The notes under the pieces: generated by a model
Database searches by the model: none
The model's input: the letters and a program-made list of their open reading frames with translations, nothing else
What the model was told of the DNA's origin: nothing
Shown: positions 17,229-27,775 of the stretch, piece by piece
How the letters are laid out: the number at the start of each line of letters is the position of its first letter
Position numbering within the stretch: the stretch's first letter is position 1
Made by a program: the position numbers and the translations under genes
From: a bacterium
GTDB taxonomy: Bacteria > UBA8248
Reading direction: 5' to 3'
NCBI GenBank assembly: GCA_030922375.1
Contig: JAVEPB010000118.1
Span: forward strand, 1 to 36,333
Length of the DNA stretch: 36,333 nt

Positions 17229-17242
17229 TTTTCCTTTTGCTG

Positions 17243-17271
17243 TTGACAGGCGAACAATGTTAAATTAAATT
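17243..17271 (+). promoter_or_regulatory. Predicted promoter of the DtxR-Fe transport operon
   Basis: TTGACA (17243-17248) with a 17-nt spacer to TAAATT (17266-17271) lies 44 nt upstream of the regulator's ATG (17315). Perfect -35 and good spacing; the inverted repeat at 17258-17275 overlaps the -10. Confidence 0.65.
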
Positions 17272-17275
17272 AACA
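17258..17275. promoter_or_regulatory. Candidate DtxR-family operator (TGTTAA-N6-TTAACA)
   Basis: A perfect 6+6 inverted repeat, 18 bp in all, with an AT-only 6-nt centre. It covers the spacer end and the -10 hexamer of the promoter of the regulator gene itself. Its size suits a dimeric DtxR-family repressor, and autoregulation is common in the family. The exact bases are not the classical DtxR box. Confidence 0.55.
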
Positions 17276-17314
17276 ATATTTGATCGAAATTCTCGCCGCA
17301 CAGGAGAGAGAATC

Positions 17315-17845
17315 ATGCCCAGCCCTCATCAGAAACCCCCCGGTGAACTCTCACCCAGCCTGGAGCATTACCTTCGGTCGATTTACGATCTTCAAGAAGA
17401 GAAGGGATACGCACGCGTCACCGATATCGCCGAAAAGCTGGGGGTCGCGAAACCGGCCGTGTCCACCGCCCTTAAAACGCTTCGTACCTCCGGGCTCGTC
17501 GATCACCGGGTCTATGAGAGCGTGCTGCTCACCGAGAAGGGAAAGGAGCGCGCCAAGAGCGTTTCGGGGAAATTCTCGATACTCCTTCAATTTCTCACCG
17601 AGGTTCTTGGCGTCGAGGAGGAGCAAGCCTTCGTCGATGCCTGTCTGATGGAGCACTATGTAAGCGGCAACGCCATGGGCCGATTTCTCGACCTTCTTCG
17701 CTTCTTCGAGGACAAGGACCACCAGGGGGCCTTGGAGGCCTTCCACGATTTCAGGCGCTCCTGCGAGAGCGAGGTCACTTGTCCCACCTGCTCTTTTCAC
17801 TGTGATGTCAGCGTGAAGCCACCACGCATCGAGATCGGCTCATAA
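17315..17845 (+). CDS. DtxR/MntR-family metal-dependent repressor
   Basis: 176-aa regulator that binds DNA when loaded with Fe(II) or Mn(II). Residues 11-75 form the winged helix-turn-helix (helix 3 at about VAKPAVSTALKTL), and residues 80-140 the helical dimerization and metal-binding domain. Cys110, Glu113 and His114 (DACLMEH) match the ACxxEH metal site of DtxR. There is no SH3 domain, so it is of the short MntR-like type. Unusual is a C-terminal Cys cluster, Cys150, Cys156, Cys159 and Cys163, which could bind another metal or respond to oxidation. The ATG at 17315 follows CAGGAGAG. It heads the operon with the iron importer 8 nt downstream and probably represses it through the repeat at 17258-17275. 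Confidence 0.9.
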   Translation: MPSPHQKPPGELSPSLEHYLRSIYDLQEEKGYARVTDIAEKLGVAKPAVSTALKTLRTSGLVDHRVYESVLLTEKGKERAKSVSGKFSILLQFLTEVLGVEEEQAFVDACLMEHYVSGNAMGRFLDLLRFFEDKDHQGALEAFHDFRRSCESEVTCPTCSFHCDVSVKPPRIEIGS

Positions 17846-17853
17846 AGGAAACC

Positions 17854-18909
17854 ATGGAAATGAGAAAATTCATCGCCTGTCTCGGCCTGATTGCCCTGCT
17901 CCCCCTCGTCCCGATGCCCGGCGCCGGGGAGGCCAGGGCTGATGAGGTCAACCTCTACTCCTACCGCCAACCGTTTTTGATCAAGCCCATGCTCGATGAG
18001 TTCACCAAGAGAACGGGAATCCGGGTCAACACGGTTTTCGCGAAAAAGGGAGTGCTCGAAAAAATCAAGGCGACCCCGGGAGCGGCCGACGCCGTGTTAA
18101 CGTCGGACGTCGGGCGCCTGAACGACATGAGCGAGGCAGGAGTTCTCCTCCCGGTCAAATCGGAAATTCTCGCGAAAAACATCCCCGTCCAGTACCGCCA
18201 CCCCGATGGCCTTTGGTTCGGGCTGACGATGCGCGCCCGCATTCTCTTCGTCAGCAAGAACCGCGTGAAACAAGGCGAAGCGGCCTCCTACGAGGATTTG
18301 ACGAAACCCGGCCTCCGCGGGCGGATCTGCATCCGCTCCGGAAAGCACGTCTACAACATCTCCCTGATTGCATCGATCATCGCCCACAAGGGGGAGGCCG
18401 CCTCCCGAACATGGCTCGAGGGCGTGAAGGCCAACTTGGCCCGCAAGCCGGGCGGCAATGACCGCGCCCAGGCCAAGGCCATTTACTCGGGCCAATGCGA
18501 CATCGGCATCGGAAACACCTACTACATGGGAAAAATGCAGACAAATCGAAAAAAACGCGCCCAGCGAAAATGGGCCGCCTCGATCCACCTCGTTTTTCCG
18601 AACCAGGCGGGAAGGGGGGCCCACGTCAACATTAGCGGAGCCGCGATAATTCGCGGCGCGAGGAACCGGGCCAATGCCGTCAAACTGATCGAATTTCTGA
18701 GTGGAGATTTCGCCCAGAAATTCTACGCGGACCAGAACTTCGAATATCCGGTCAAGCCCGGCGTTCCGGTAAGTCCCCTGGTGAAGTCGTGGGGTGATTT
18801 CAAGGCCGACACGATTAGCCTGGCAGCCGTAGCGAAGCATCGGCGGGCGGCCTCGAAACTAGTGGACTTGGTGGATTTCAACAATTTCACAAAGTCCTCC
18901 AAAAATTAA
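17854..18909 (+). CDS. Ferric iron ABC transporter, periplasmic binding protein
   Basis: 351-aa FbpA/FutA-type protein. A signal peptide (about residues 1-29, cut after ARA) precedes NLYSYRQPFLIKPMLDEF. The first half carries TPGAADAVLTSDVGRL and PDGLWFGLTMRARIL; the second, GNTYYMGKM with the Tyr-Tyr pair that ligates Fe(III), and NISGAAI. These are class-typical of FutA/FbpA-like ferric binding proteins, and adjacent permease and ATPase genes complete the system. The length is typical (330-350 aa). AAAGGAAACC precedes the ATG at 17854. It follows the regulator by 8 nt. Specificity for Fe(III) is inferred from homology, Tyr residues and operon context; other metals or thiamine-like substrates are possible. 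Confidence 0.9.
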   Translation: MEMRKFIACLGLIALLPLVPMPGAGEARADEVNLYSYRQPFLIKPMLDEFTKRTGIRVNTVFAKKGVLEKIKATPGAADAVLTSDVGRLNDMSEAGVLLPVKSEILAKNIPVQYRHPDGLWFGLTMRARILFVSKNRVKQGEAASYEDLTKPGLRGRICIRSGKHVYNISLIASIIAHKGEAASRTWLEGVKANLARKPGGNDRAQAKAIYSGQCDIGIGNTYYMGKMQTNRKKRAQRKWAASIHLVFPNQAGRGAHVNISGAAIIRGARNRANAVKLIEFLSGDFAQKFYADQNFEYPVKPGVPVSPLVKSWGDFKADTISLAAVAKHRRAASKLVDLVDFNNFTKSSKN

Positions 18910-18924
18910 AAACTCGAAAAAGCC

Positions 18925-18952
18925 CCGTCCGGGTCAGGCTCCGCCCGGGCGG
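18925..18952 (+). promoter_or_regulatory. GC hairpin between binding protein and permease genes
   Basis: CCGTCCGGG and CCCGGGCGG form a 9-bp stem with one G-U pair and a 10-nt loop. A second overlapping pairing, GCCCCG (18922-18927) with CGGGGC (18961-18966), is possible. No T-run follows. Such a hairpin could keep the upstream mRNA stable and reduce downstream expression, so that binding protein exceeds permease. Confidence 0.5.
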
Positions 18953-18989
18953 CGCCGGGCCGGGGCGGGCTCTCGTTTCGGAACGGAAA

Positions 18990-20687
18990 ATGAGCGCTGC
19001 GACAGATAGCTCCTCCCTGCCGGCCCGCCCGATGAAGTGGATTCGTGCGGACGTCTGGACCGTCGGCACGGTTTTCTTCGCCGCCGTCATCGCCGCACCT
19101 ATCCTCACGGTCCTGATTCTGGCCGCCTCCTCAAGTGGGGACATCTGGAATCATCTCGCCTCCACCGTTCTTCCCCGCTATATTCGCACCACGCTCGGTT
19201 TGATGGCGGGCGTGGGCGCCGGAACGGCTGTGATCGGCGTCGCCAGCGCCTGGCTCGTCACCCTTTGCCGCTTTCCGGGAAGGCAGGTCTTCGAATGGGC
19301 TCTGCTCCTCCCCCTGGCGATGCCCGCCTATGTCGTCGCCTATGTCTATACCGACATCCTCGAATACGCGGGCCCCGTCCAGGAACTCCTCAGACAGGTC
19401 TTCGGCTGGTCTTCCGGGCGCGACTACTGGTTCCCCGAGATTCGCTCACTCGGCGGGGCCGCCGCCATGATGACGCTGGTCCTCTACCCCTATGTCTACC
19501 TTCTCGCGCGGATCGCCTTTCTTCAGCAGTCGGCCTGTGTCCTTGAGGCGAGCCGCACGCTCGGACTGGGCCCCTGGCGCAGTTTTTTCTCGGTGGCGCT
19601 CCCACTTGCCCGCCCCTCGATCGTCATCGGGGTGAGCCTGGTTTTGATGGAATCGCTCAACGACTTCGGAACCGTGGACTTTTTTTCAGTCGAAACGCTG
19701 ACGGCGGGCATCTACGACGTCTGGCTCAACATGAACAACACCGCCGGGGCGGCGCAACTGGCCACAGTGTCGCTCGCATTCGTCCTGGCGCTCATCGGGG
19801 CCGAAAAATGGTCCCGCCGGAGCCAGCGCTTCTACACCACTTCATCGAAATACCGGCCGCTCCCGAATTACCGGTTAAAGGGCTCTAGGGCGGCCATCGC
19901 TTTTGCGGTCTGCCTCTTTCCGGTAGCGTTCGGATTCTTGGTTCCCGCCGGGGTTCTTTTGAACTATGCGGCGAGATTCTACGAGGAGAGCCTGTCGGCG
20001 AATTTCCTGACCTACGCCGGAAACAGCCTGATACTTTCCTCGATCAGCGCCGCCCTGGCCGCCCTGCTCGGGCTGTTCATGGCCTACGGCGTCAGGATGA
20101 GCGGAAGCCCCCTCCTGGTGGCCGCCTCCCGCCTCGCGAGCATCGGCTACGCCGTGCCGGGCGCCGTCCTCGCCGTCGGCGTCATGATTCCGCTGGCCAG
20201 GGCCGATGCGGCGATCGACGGGCTGATGCGACACCTCTTCGGCATCCCGGCCGGACTTCTCCTGAGCGGAACCATCGTCGCCGTCACCTACGGTTATCTG
20301 GTCCGCTTCCTCGCCCTTTCCTACGGAACCGCCGAGTCCAGCCTCGCGAAGATCACCCCCAACATGGACGGCGCCTCGCGCACCCTGGGGATGAGCCCGG
20401 GCCGAACCCTCCGCCGGGTCCATCTCCCCCTGATACGGGGGAGCGTCCTCGCCGCCGCCATCCTGGTTTTCGTGGATTGCATGAAAGAGTTGCCGATGAC
20501 GATCATCCTGCGGCCGTTCAACTATGGGACCCTGGCCACCCAAGTACACCAGTTCGCCTCGGACGAGCTTTTGGAGGAAAGCGCTCTGGGCGCGCTGGCC
20601 ATCGTCGCGGCGGGGATCCTTCCGGTCATTATCCTCAGCGCGACAATCCGCGATACCCGGCCCGGCCACTCCGGAGCGAAAGGGTAA
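18990..20687 (+). CDS. Ferric iron ABC transporter, fused permease (FbpB-type)
   Basis: 565-aa inner-membrane protein with two tandem permease halves and about twelve hydrophobic segments. Each half has an EAA-loop that docks to the ATPase: EASRTLGLGPWRSFF (about residue 188) and GASRTLGMSPGRTLRR (about residue 460). This two-halves arrangement is standard for FbpB/SfuB. FQYVAYVYTD-like residues around 115 and KELPMTIILRPF near 500 are also typical. ATG at 18990 is preceded by GGAACGG. It lies in the same operon, 80 nt after the binding protein gene (with the hairpin between), and its TAA is 4 nt before the ATPase GTG. It imports iron across the inner membrane, powered by the next gene. Confidence 0.93.
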   Translation: MSAATDSSSLPARPMKWIRADVWTVGTVFFAAVIAAPILTVLILAASSSGDIWNHLASTVLPRYIRTTLGLMAGVGAGTAVIGVASAWLVTLCRFPGRQVFEWALLLPLAMPAYVVAYVYTDILEYAGPVQELLRQVFGWSSGRDYWFPEIRSLGGAAAMMTLVLYPYVYLLARIAFLQQSACVLEASRTLGLGPWRSFFSVALPLARPSIVIGVSLVLMESLNDFGTVDFFSVETLTAGIYDVWLNMNNTAGAAQLATVSLAFVLALIGAEKWSRRSQRFYTTSSKYRPLPNYRLKGSRAAIAFAVCLFPVAFGFLVPAGVLLNYAARFYEESLSANFLTYAGNSLILSSISAALAALLGLFMAYGVRMSGSPLLVAASRLASIGYAVPGAVLAVGVMIPLARADAAIDGLMRHLFGIPAGLLLSGTIVAVTYGYLVRFLALSYGTAESSLAKITPNMDGASRTLGMSPGRTLRRVHLPLIRGSVLAAAILVFVDCMKELPMTIILRPFNYGTLATQVHQFASDELLEESALGALAIVAAGILPVIILSATIRDTRPGHSGAKG

Positions 20688-20691
20688 GCCC

Positions 20692-21771
20692 GTGAGCAGC
20701 CTCGTAATGAAGAACATCCACCACGCCTACGGCGAGAACCGGGTCATTCGCGGGGTATCGGCCGAAATTACAAGTGGCGAGTTTGTCTGCCTTCTCGGCC
20801 CCTCGGGGTGCGGAAAAACCACCCTGCTCCGGCTAGCGGCCGGTCTCGAGCCCCTCCTGAGCGGAAGAATAGAAATTGGCGGCGCCATCGCCGCTGACTC
20901 CGAGGCGGGGATTTTCGTGCCGCCCGAGGCACGCGGCGCCGGCCTCATGTTCCAGGACTACGCCCTGTTTCCTCACCTCACGATTTTCGAGAACATTATA
21001 TTCGGAATCCCCGACCCCGCGCCGGACCGGATCCGCGCCGTCCGCGAGGCCATGGGCGATATGGGGATCGCCGCCCTGGCGGACGCTTACCCCCACATGC
21101 TTTCAGGCGGGCAGCAACAACGCGCCGCCCTTCTCCGGGCCATGGCGCCCAGGCCGAAAGTTCTTCTGCTCGACGAGCCGTTCTCGGGCCTGGATGTCAG
21201 CATGCGTGCACAGGTCCGCGAGGAGACGCTCTCGTTGTTGAAGAAAACGGAGGTGGCCGCCCTCATGGTGACCCACGATCCGCAAGAGGCGATGTTCATG
21301 TCCGACCGTATCCTGGTCATGAACCGGGGAAGAATCGAGCAGGTCGGATCCCCCAGGGAGGTCTATCAGTTCCCCGCCACCGAATACATCGCCCGCTTTC
21401 TCGGGCAAACCAATATCCTGCCCGGTATCGTCCTGGATTCGGGCTACGACGAAATCATGACCTCGATCGGTCCGGTTCCGTGCCTGTCCATGCGCGGGCT
21501 CGAATTTGGAACCGACGCATTCATCTCGATCCGGCCGGAGAGCTTCACGCTCGAGCCGGACGGGCCCTTTCAGGCCGAGGTCAGGGAAATCCGGTACGGA
21601 GGCCATTACGCGATTCTCGAGGTCGAGATCTCCGGGGAAATCGGAAAGGGCCAGAAGTTGAGAATTCACTCCCATTCGAACTGGCGAATCAGCATCGGCG
21701 AGAGAATTCGCTTTCGTGTGATCCCGGATTTCGTCACGGTGATCGAGGACGCGGCCCCGAACGGCGATTAA
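20692..21771 (+). CDS. Ferric iron ABC transporter ATPase (FbpC-type)
   Basis: 359 aa with a nucleotide-binding domain and a C-terminal TOBE-like domain. Walker A is GPSGCGKTT (about residue 36), Q-loop LMFQDYALFP, signature LSGGQQQRAALLRAM, Walker B VLLLDEPFSGLD, H-loop MVTHDPQEA. The TOBE part (after about 235) includes ISIRPESFTLEP. Start GTG at 20692, with AAAGGG about 8 nt upstream. The ATG 5 codons later (20707) is an alternative. The frame is open further upstream but overlaps the permease, so I reject that. It ends 10 nt from the stop of the convergent gene at 21782, leaving no room for a separate terminator. Confidence 0.93.
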   Translation: MSSLVMKNIHHAYGENRVIRGVSAEITSGEFVCLLGPSGCGKTTLLRLAAGLEPLLSGRIEIGGAIAADSEAGIFVPPEARGAGLMFQDYALFPHLTIFENIIFGIPDPAPDRIRAVREAMGDMGIAALADAYPHMLSGGQQQRAALLRAMAPRPKVLLLDEPFSGLDVSMRAQVREETLSLLKKTEVAALMVTHDPQEAMFMSDRILVMNRGRIEQVGSPREVYQFPATEYIARFLGQTNILPGIVLDSGYDEIMTSIGPVPCLSMRGLEFGTDAFISIRPESFTLEPDGPFQAEVREIRYGGHYAILEVEISGEIGKGQKLRIHSHSNWRISIGERIRFRVIPDFVTVIEDAAPNGD

Positions 21772-21781
21772 GGCGGGAGAG

Positions 21782-22446
21782 TTATTTGAAAACGGGCGAA
21801 AAACTTTTTTCGGACACGATTTTTCCGTCCCGAAAATCGAACCTTTTTCCCTTGGAATAATACCACCAGATCTCGGCTTTCTTTCCGTCCTGGTCCTTTC
21901 TGATTTCCTCGGCGATTCCGTAGCGGCGAATCACGCGGGCCCGGGGAGATTTTTTCGGGTAGGCCTTGAGGGTTTCCTGGACGTTTGGCCATGCTCCGTG
22001 AAACGCAAGTTGATGATCGTAAAGGATGAATTTTTCGGCCTCGACTCTCCGGGTGATGTCGATGCGGCTCGGCCGGGCGAAGCGAACATCGTCGAAACGT
22101 CCCTGGTCGAAAAAACTCAAATAATACTTCAGCTTGCCGGGTTGGACCGGAATGACCACGCGGAATGTTCCATCGGAGGCCGTGACGCCCGAGACAAGTA
22201 ATTTACGGCCTTTCAGTCCAAGGCGAGGGTCCGCCTGAAGGGGACGGCCGGAGACCGAAACCAGCACCGGAAGCTGCGGAACGGGCATCCCCAGGGGGTC
22301 GGTGACCAGACCCGCGATGACGACCCGCCCGCCTCCGGCGACCGCCGCCATCCTCAGGCCGGATTGAACGGTAGCCGCCGAGACCCAGCCAGCGCAACCC
22401 AACACCAGGAGAAGCAGCGGGAGGATACCCGGGGGGCGTCCAAGTA

Positions 22447-22450
<4 letters not shown>
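21782..22450 (-). CDS. Exported protein with carboxypeptidase-regulatory-like domain
   Basis: 222-aa protein of unknown function, translated from a GTG at 22450 that overlaps the secA TGA as GTGA. Residues 1-25 are a signal peptide with a Leu-rich core ([16 protein letters not shown]). A VLGC could serve as a lipobox, but the Leu at -2 is not ideal; cleavage after VSA is the other option. Residues 40-130 look like a beta-sandwich of the carboxypeptidase-regulatory type ([30 protein letters not shown]). The C-terminal 60 residues ([33 protein letters not shown]) recall SmpA/BamE-like lipoprotein ends, a loose resemblance only. Upstream in-frame starts add residues from within secA. Ties with SecA are positional. 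Confidence 0.65.
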
Positions 22451-25254
<2,804 letters not shown>

Positions 25255-25284
25255 AGCGTACTCCGATAAAGGAACCCTTAAAGA

Positions 25285-25301
25285 GGGGCGGTGACCGCCC
25301 C
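25285..25301 (-). terminator. Short GC hairpin between M23 peptidase and secA
   Basis: Perfect 7-bp stem GGGGCGG / CCGCCCC with a 3-nt loop in the 113-nt gap. On the minus strand it is followed by TCTTTAA, so it could weakly terminate the M23 transcript, or act in the secA leader. Ambiguous. Confidence 0.4.
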
Positions 25302-25367
25302 CGCCCCGAAAACCGTTAACCTACCGCGAGAGATGATAGCGAAAAAAAGATGTCGGCGGAGAATTTA

Positions 25368-26294
25368 TTACCTTCGCGCTACCGGAGTGTCAACGATATA
25401 GAGCATCGGGTTCACCGCGACTCCGTTCAGGCGGACTTCATAGTGAAGGTGGGGGCCCGTTGATCGGCCGGTGCTCCCCACTTGGGCGATGATGTTGCCG
25501 CGCTTGACGCGCATTCCCGCCCGGACCAGGTTTTTCTTGTTATGGGCATAGCGGGTGACGATGCCCTGCATATGCCTGATTTCAAGGATGTTTCCGTATC
25601 CGCCTTCCCGCTTGGCCTTGATCACCAAGCCGTCGGCGGGAGCCATGATAGGTGTTCCCTCCCGGGAAACGATATCGATTCCGGAGTGAAATTGCCTCCG
25701 GCTGGTGAACGGTGAACGACGGTGGCCGAAACCGGATGTGAGCCACCCTCTCGCGGGCAGTATCGAGGGCGTATGCGCGAGAACCACTTTCTTTTCCTTG
25801 AAAATATTGACCAGCGCTTTAAAGGCGCTCTTTTGAGAAGAAGATCTTTGTTCGAGGTCGAGGAACTGGCGGTTCAACCGTGTGACGAAGCGGCGGCCGG
25901 AGGGAGAGAGGCCGCCGAAACTCACATCCTGATCGTCCTTGTTCACTCCGCCGAGGCCCAGGTCGTTCCGCAGACCCCGCGGCTTCACCGAGGCCATGAT
26001 ACGAAGCTGGTCCTCGAATTTCCGCAGGGTGGACAGCCTTCCATCGAGTTCGTTGAGCCGGGCGCCGAAGCGCTCGAGAAACTTTCGCTGGGCCACCGAG
26101 CGCTCATGAAGCGGCTCGAGGCGGGAAATTTTATTTTCGAGGGTAACGCGGTCTTTAACGAGAAAAACGCTGATTCCAAAGAGAAGGAGTACGCAAAAGG
26201 TGGAGACCCATATCGTCCGGCGAGCGACGCCGAAGCGGCGGGTACCGCTTGTTTTATCCGGTATGATGATGACGGTATATTTCTTACCGGCCAA
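25368..26294 (-). CDS. M23 family peptidoglycan endopeptidase
   Basis: 308-aa membrane-anchored LytM-type zinc metallopeptidase, cleaving peptide crosslinks in peptidoglycan or acting as an EnvC/NlpD-like activator. A cytoplasmic RRF-containing N-terminus, one transmembrane helix (about residues 29-46), a coiled-coil (about 50-160, Leu/Arg/Glu rich) and a C-terminal LytM domain. Zinc and catalytic residues are visible: His203 and Asp207 (HSGID), His251 (RYAHN), His282 and His284 (PHLHYEV). Since all are present, it can be an active enzyme. The start is TTG at 26294, with GGGGA 7-9 nt upstream; no in-frame ATG is near. M23 genes just upstream of secA are common in deltaproteobacterial-type genomes. 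Confidence 0.9.
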   Translation of the reverse strand: MAGKKYTVIIIPDKTSGTRRFGVARRTIWVSTFCVLLLFGISVFLVKDRVTLENKISRLEPLHERSVAQRKFLERFGARLNELDGRLSTLRKFEDQLRIMASVKPRGLRNDLGLGGVNKDDQDVSFGGLSPSGRRFVTRLNRQFLDLEQRSSSQKSAFKALVNIFKEKKVVLAHTPSILPARGWLTSGFGHRRSPFTSRRQFHSGIDIVSREGTPIMAPADGLVIKAKREGGYGNILEIRHMQGIVTRYAHNKKNLVRAGMRVKRGNIIAQVGSTGRSTGPHLHYEVRLNGVAVNPMLYIVDTPVARR

Positions 26295-26411
26295 ACCAAG
26301 TTCCCCCGAAACGGAATTACACCACCCAGCCGCCTACAAATAAATGAGTGCACTGATTTCCGGGAAGAATGCCCCCTTGGAAATTCCTCCCCAAAATGCC
26401 CAATAGCCAAT

Positions 26412-26441
26412 ACGCTAACACCGGAGCTCGAATCTTGTCAA
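26412..26441 (-). promoter_or_regulatory. Candidate promoter of the M23 peptidase gene
   Basis: Minus-strand TTGACA (26436-26441) with TTAGCG at 17 nt or TAGCGT at 18 nt spacing. The -35 is perfect but the -10 matches only 3 of 6. Located 120 nt upstream of the TTG start. Next to it is the 10-bp palindrome TTAGGCCTAA (26446-26455). Confidence 0.4.
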
Positions 26442-26486
26442 TAACTTAGGCCTAAAAGACTGTTTTGTCATCTGTTCCGGAGAAAT

Positions 26487-27317
26487 TCACCCCATCACAG
26501 CCCCCGAATCGACGAGAATCGCCTGTCCGGTAATGGTACACGCATCCTCGCTCGCCAGGAAAGCGGCCACCCTTCCGATGTCCTCGGGGGTCTGCTCCCG
26601 CCCCAAGGGGGTCAAACCGACGAAATAGTCAAAGACTTCGCGGGGTGTCATTCCCTTGAGATGGGGGATTTTTTCGCCGTAGAGCGGGGCCAGTTTCCGC
26701 CACATGGGGCTCCAAATCAGGCCCGGACAAACGGCATTGGCGGTGATGCCGTCGCGGGCGGCTTCCCGGGCGAGGGCCTGGGTGAAATTGATGACCGCCG
26801 CCTTGGACGCACTATAGTGCGGAATGGCCTCGGTGCCCTGCCGGCCCGCGCGGGAGGAGATGTTAACGATCCGCCCCCATTTCGCCTCTTGCATGCCGGG
26901 CAGCGCCGCCCGGCACAAATGGAAAACGCCTTTGACGTTCACCTCGTAGGCGGCGTCCCAATCCTCGCTCGAGATATCCGAGAGCGGGAGGCCCAGCTTG
27001 AAATCCTGCCCGCCGATCACGCCCGCGTTGTTCACCAAAATATCAAGGCCGCCCAACTCCTCCCGGCTCCGTGCGACGGCGGCCTCGCAATCGTCGGCAT
27101 CTGTGACATCGAGTGGAAGGGCGACCGCCTTCGCGCCGGCGGCCTCCAACTCCTCCCGGCAGGTTTTCGCATCTTCGGGAAATATATCCGCCAGCGCGAG
27201 GGAGGCGCCTTCCTCGGCGAGACACCGGGCAATCCCCCGCCCGATCGACCCGCCGGCGCCGGTGATCAGTGCGGCGCGGCCTTCGAGTCTCCCCGGCCGG
27301 GCGGCGGCGCCCACCAT
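26487..27317 (-). CDS. SDR family NAD-dependent oxidoreductase
   Basis: 276-aa classical short-chain dehydrogenase. TGAGGSIGRG at residue 19 is the cofactor glycine motif; Asp44 at the end of beta-2 (ALADIF) favours NAD over NADP; NNAGV is the structural motif; catalytic Ser154/155, Tyr168 and Lys172 (YSASK) are all there; the C-terminus has the usual LASEDACTITGQAILVDSG. It lies last in the catabolic cluster, 6 nt after the carboxymuconolactone-decarboxylase-like gene. In pathways of the fuconate type an SDR oxidises the 2-keto-3-deoxy acid, so a role like that is possible here, but substrate cannot be read from sequence. ATG at 27317 is used. Confidence 0.92.
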   Translation of the reverse strand: MVGAAARPGRLEGRAALITGAGGSIGRGIARCLAEEGASLALADIFPEDAKTCREELEAAGAKAVALPLDVTDADDCEAAVARSREELGGLDILVNNAGVIGGQDFKLGLPLSDISSEDWDAAYEVNVKGVFHLCRAALPGMQEAKWGRIVNISSRAGRQGTEAIPHYSASKAAVINFTQALAREAARDGITANAVCPGLIWSPMWRKLAPLYGEKIPHLKGMTPREVFDYFVGLTPLGREQTPEDIGRVAAFLASEDACTITGQAILVDSGAVMG

Positions 27318-27323
27318 GATCGG

Positions 27324-27731
27324 CTATTCGTCCGATCCGAAGCCCGACATCGTCCGGCCCTGGGCGATCCATTCCTCATAAACCTTGATGCTTTCGAGCA
27401 CGGCGGGGGCTCCGACATAGGTAAACATCTGAACGATGACCTCTAAAATCTCCCTGTCGGTGGCGCCATAGCTGGCCGCAGCCGAAAAGTGCGCCCGGAG
27501 CTGGTTGAACATTCCCGTCACGCAAAGAGCGGCGATGGCACACAGCTCGCGGGTTTTGTGATCGATAACGTCACGGTCGTAGAGCCCTCCGTGGACGCTT
27601 CGCTGGAATATCATCGAAAATCCAGGATCAAGATTATTGAGACGCTCGAAAAGCGCTTCCGAATACCCCTCGCCGTATTGAGCGTCGCCGCGCTTTATCG
27701 CCGGGGGGTAGAATTTTTCATCATCCGTCAT
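27324..27731 (-). CDS. Carboxymuconolactone decarboxylase family protein
   Basis: 135-aa small all-helical protein of the CMD/AhpD-like superfamily. Residues 60-100 hold the family core with ELCAIAALCVTG, the Gln-x-x-x-His pattern (NQLRAHF) and YGATDREILEVIVQ, as in the PcaC-type members rather than the CxxC peroxidase AhpD (no CxxC here). PcaC decarboxylates gamma-carboxymuconolactone in protocatechuate breakdown, but many members have other or unknown roles. The ATG at 27731 follows GGGGAG by 7 nt. It sits between the FAH-family gene (44-nt gap holding an 18-bp palindrome) and the SDR gene. Confidence 0.83.
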   Translation of the reverse strand: MTDDEKFYPPAIKRGDAQYGEGYSEALFERLNNLDPGFSMIFQRSVHGGLYDRDVIDHKTRELCAIAALCVTGMFNQLRAHFSAAASYGATDREILEVIVQMFTYVGAPAVLESIKVYEEWIAQGRTMSGFGSDE

Positions 27732-27749
27732 CGGTTGACTCCCCTCTCA

Positions 27750-27767
27750 GATGACCGGCCGGTCATC
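27750..27767. repeat. Perfect 18-bp palindrome in the catabolic cluster
   Basis: GATGACCGGCCGGTCATC reads the same on both strands with no spacer, in the 44-nt gap between the FAH-family gene and the CMD-like gene, about 20 nt upstream of the latter's ATG. It may be a dimeric regulator's operator giving an internal promoter, or an mRNA hairpin. No regulator gene is in the cluster. Confidence 0.65.
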
Positions 27768-27775
27768 CTCCAGCC

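Noticed and set aside
21817-21839. AT-rich inverted repeat CGATTTT / AAAATCG as a terminator for the iron operon
   Set aside because: It lies inside the opposing gene, with a weak AT stem and only a short T-run after it.
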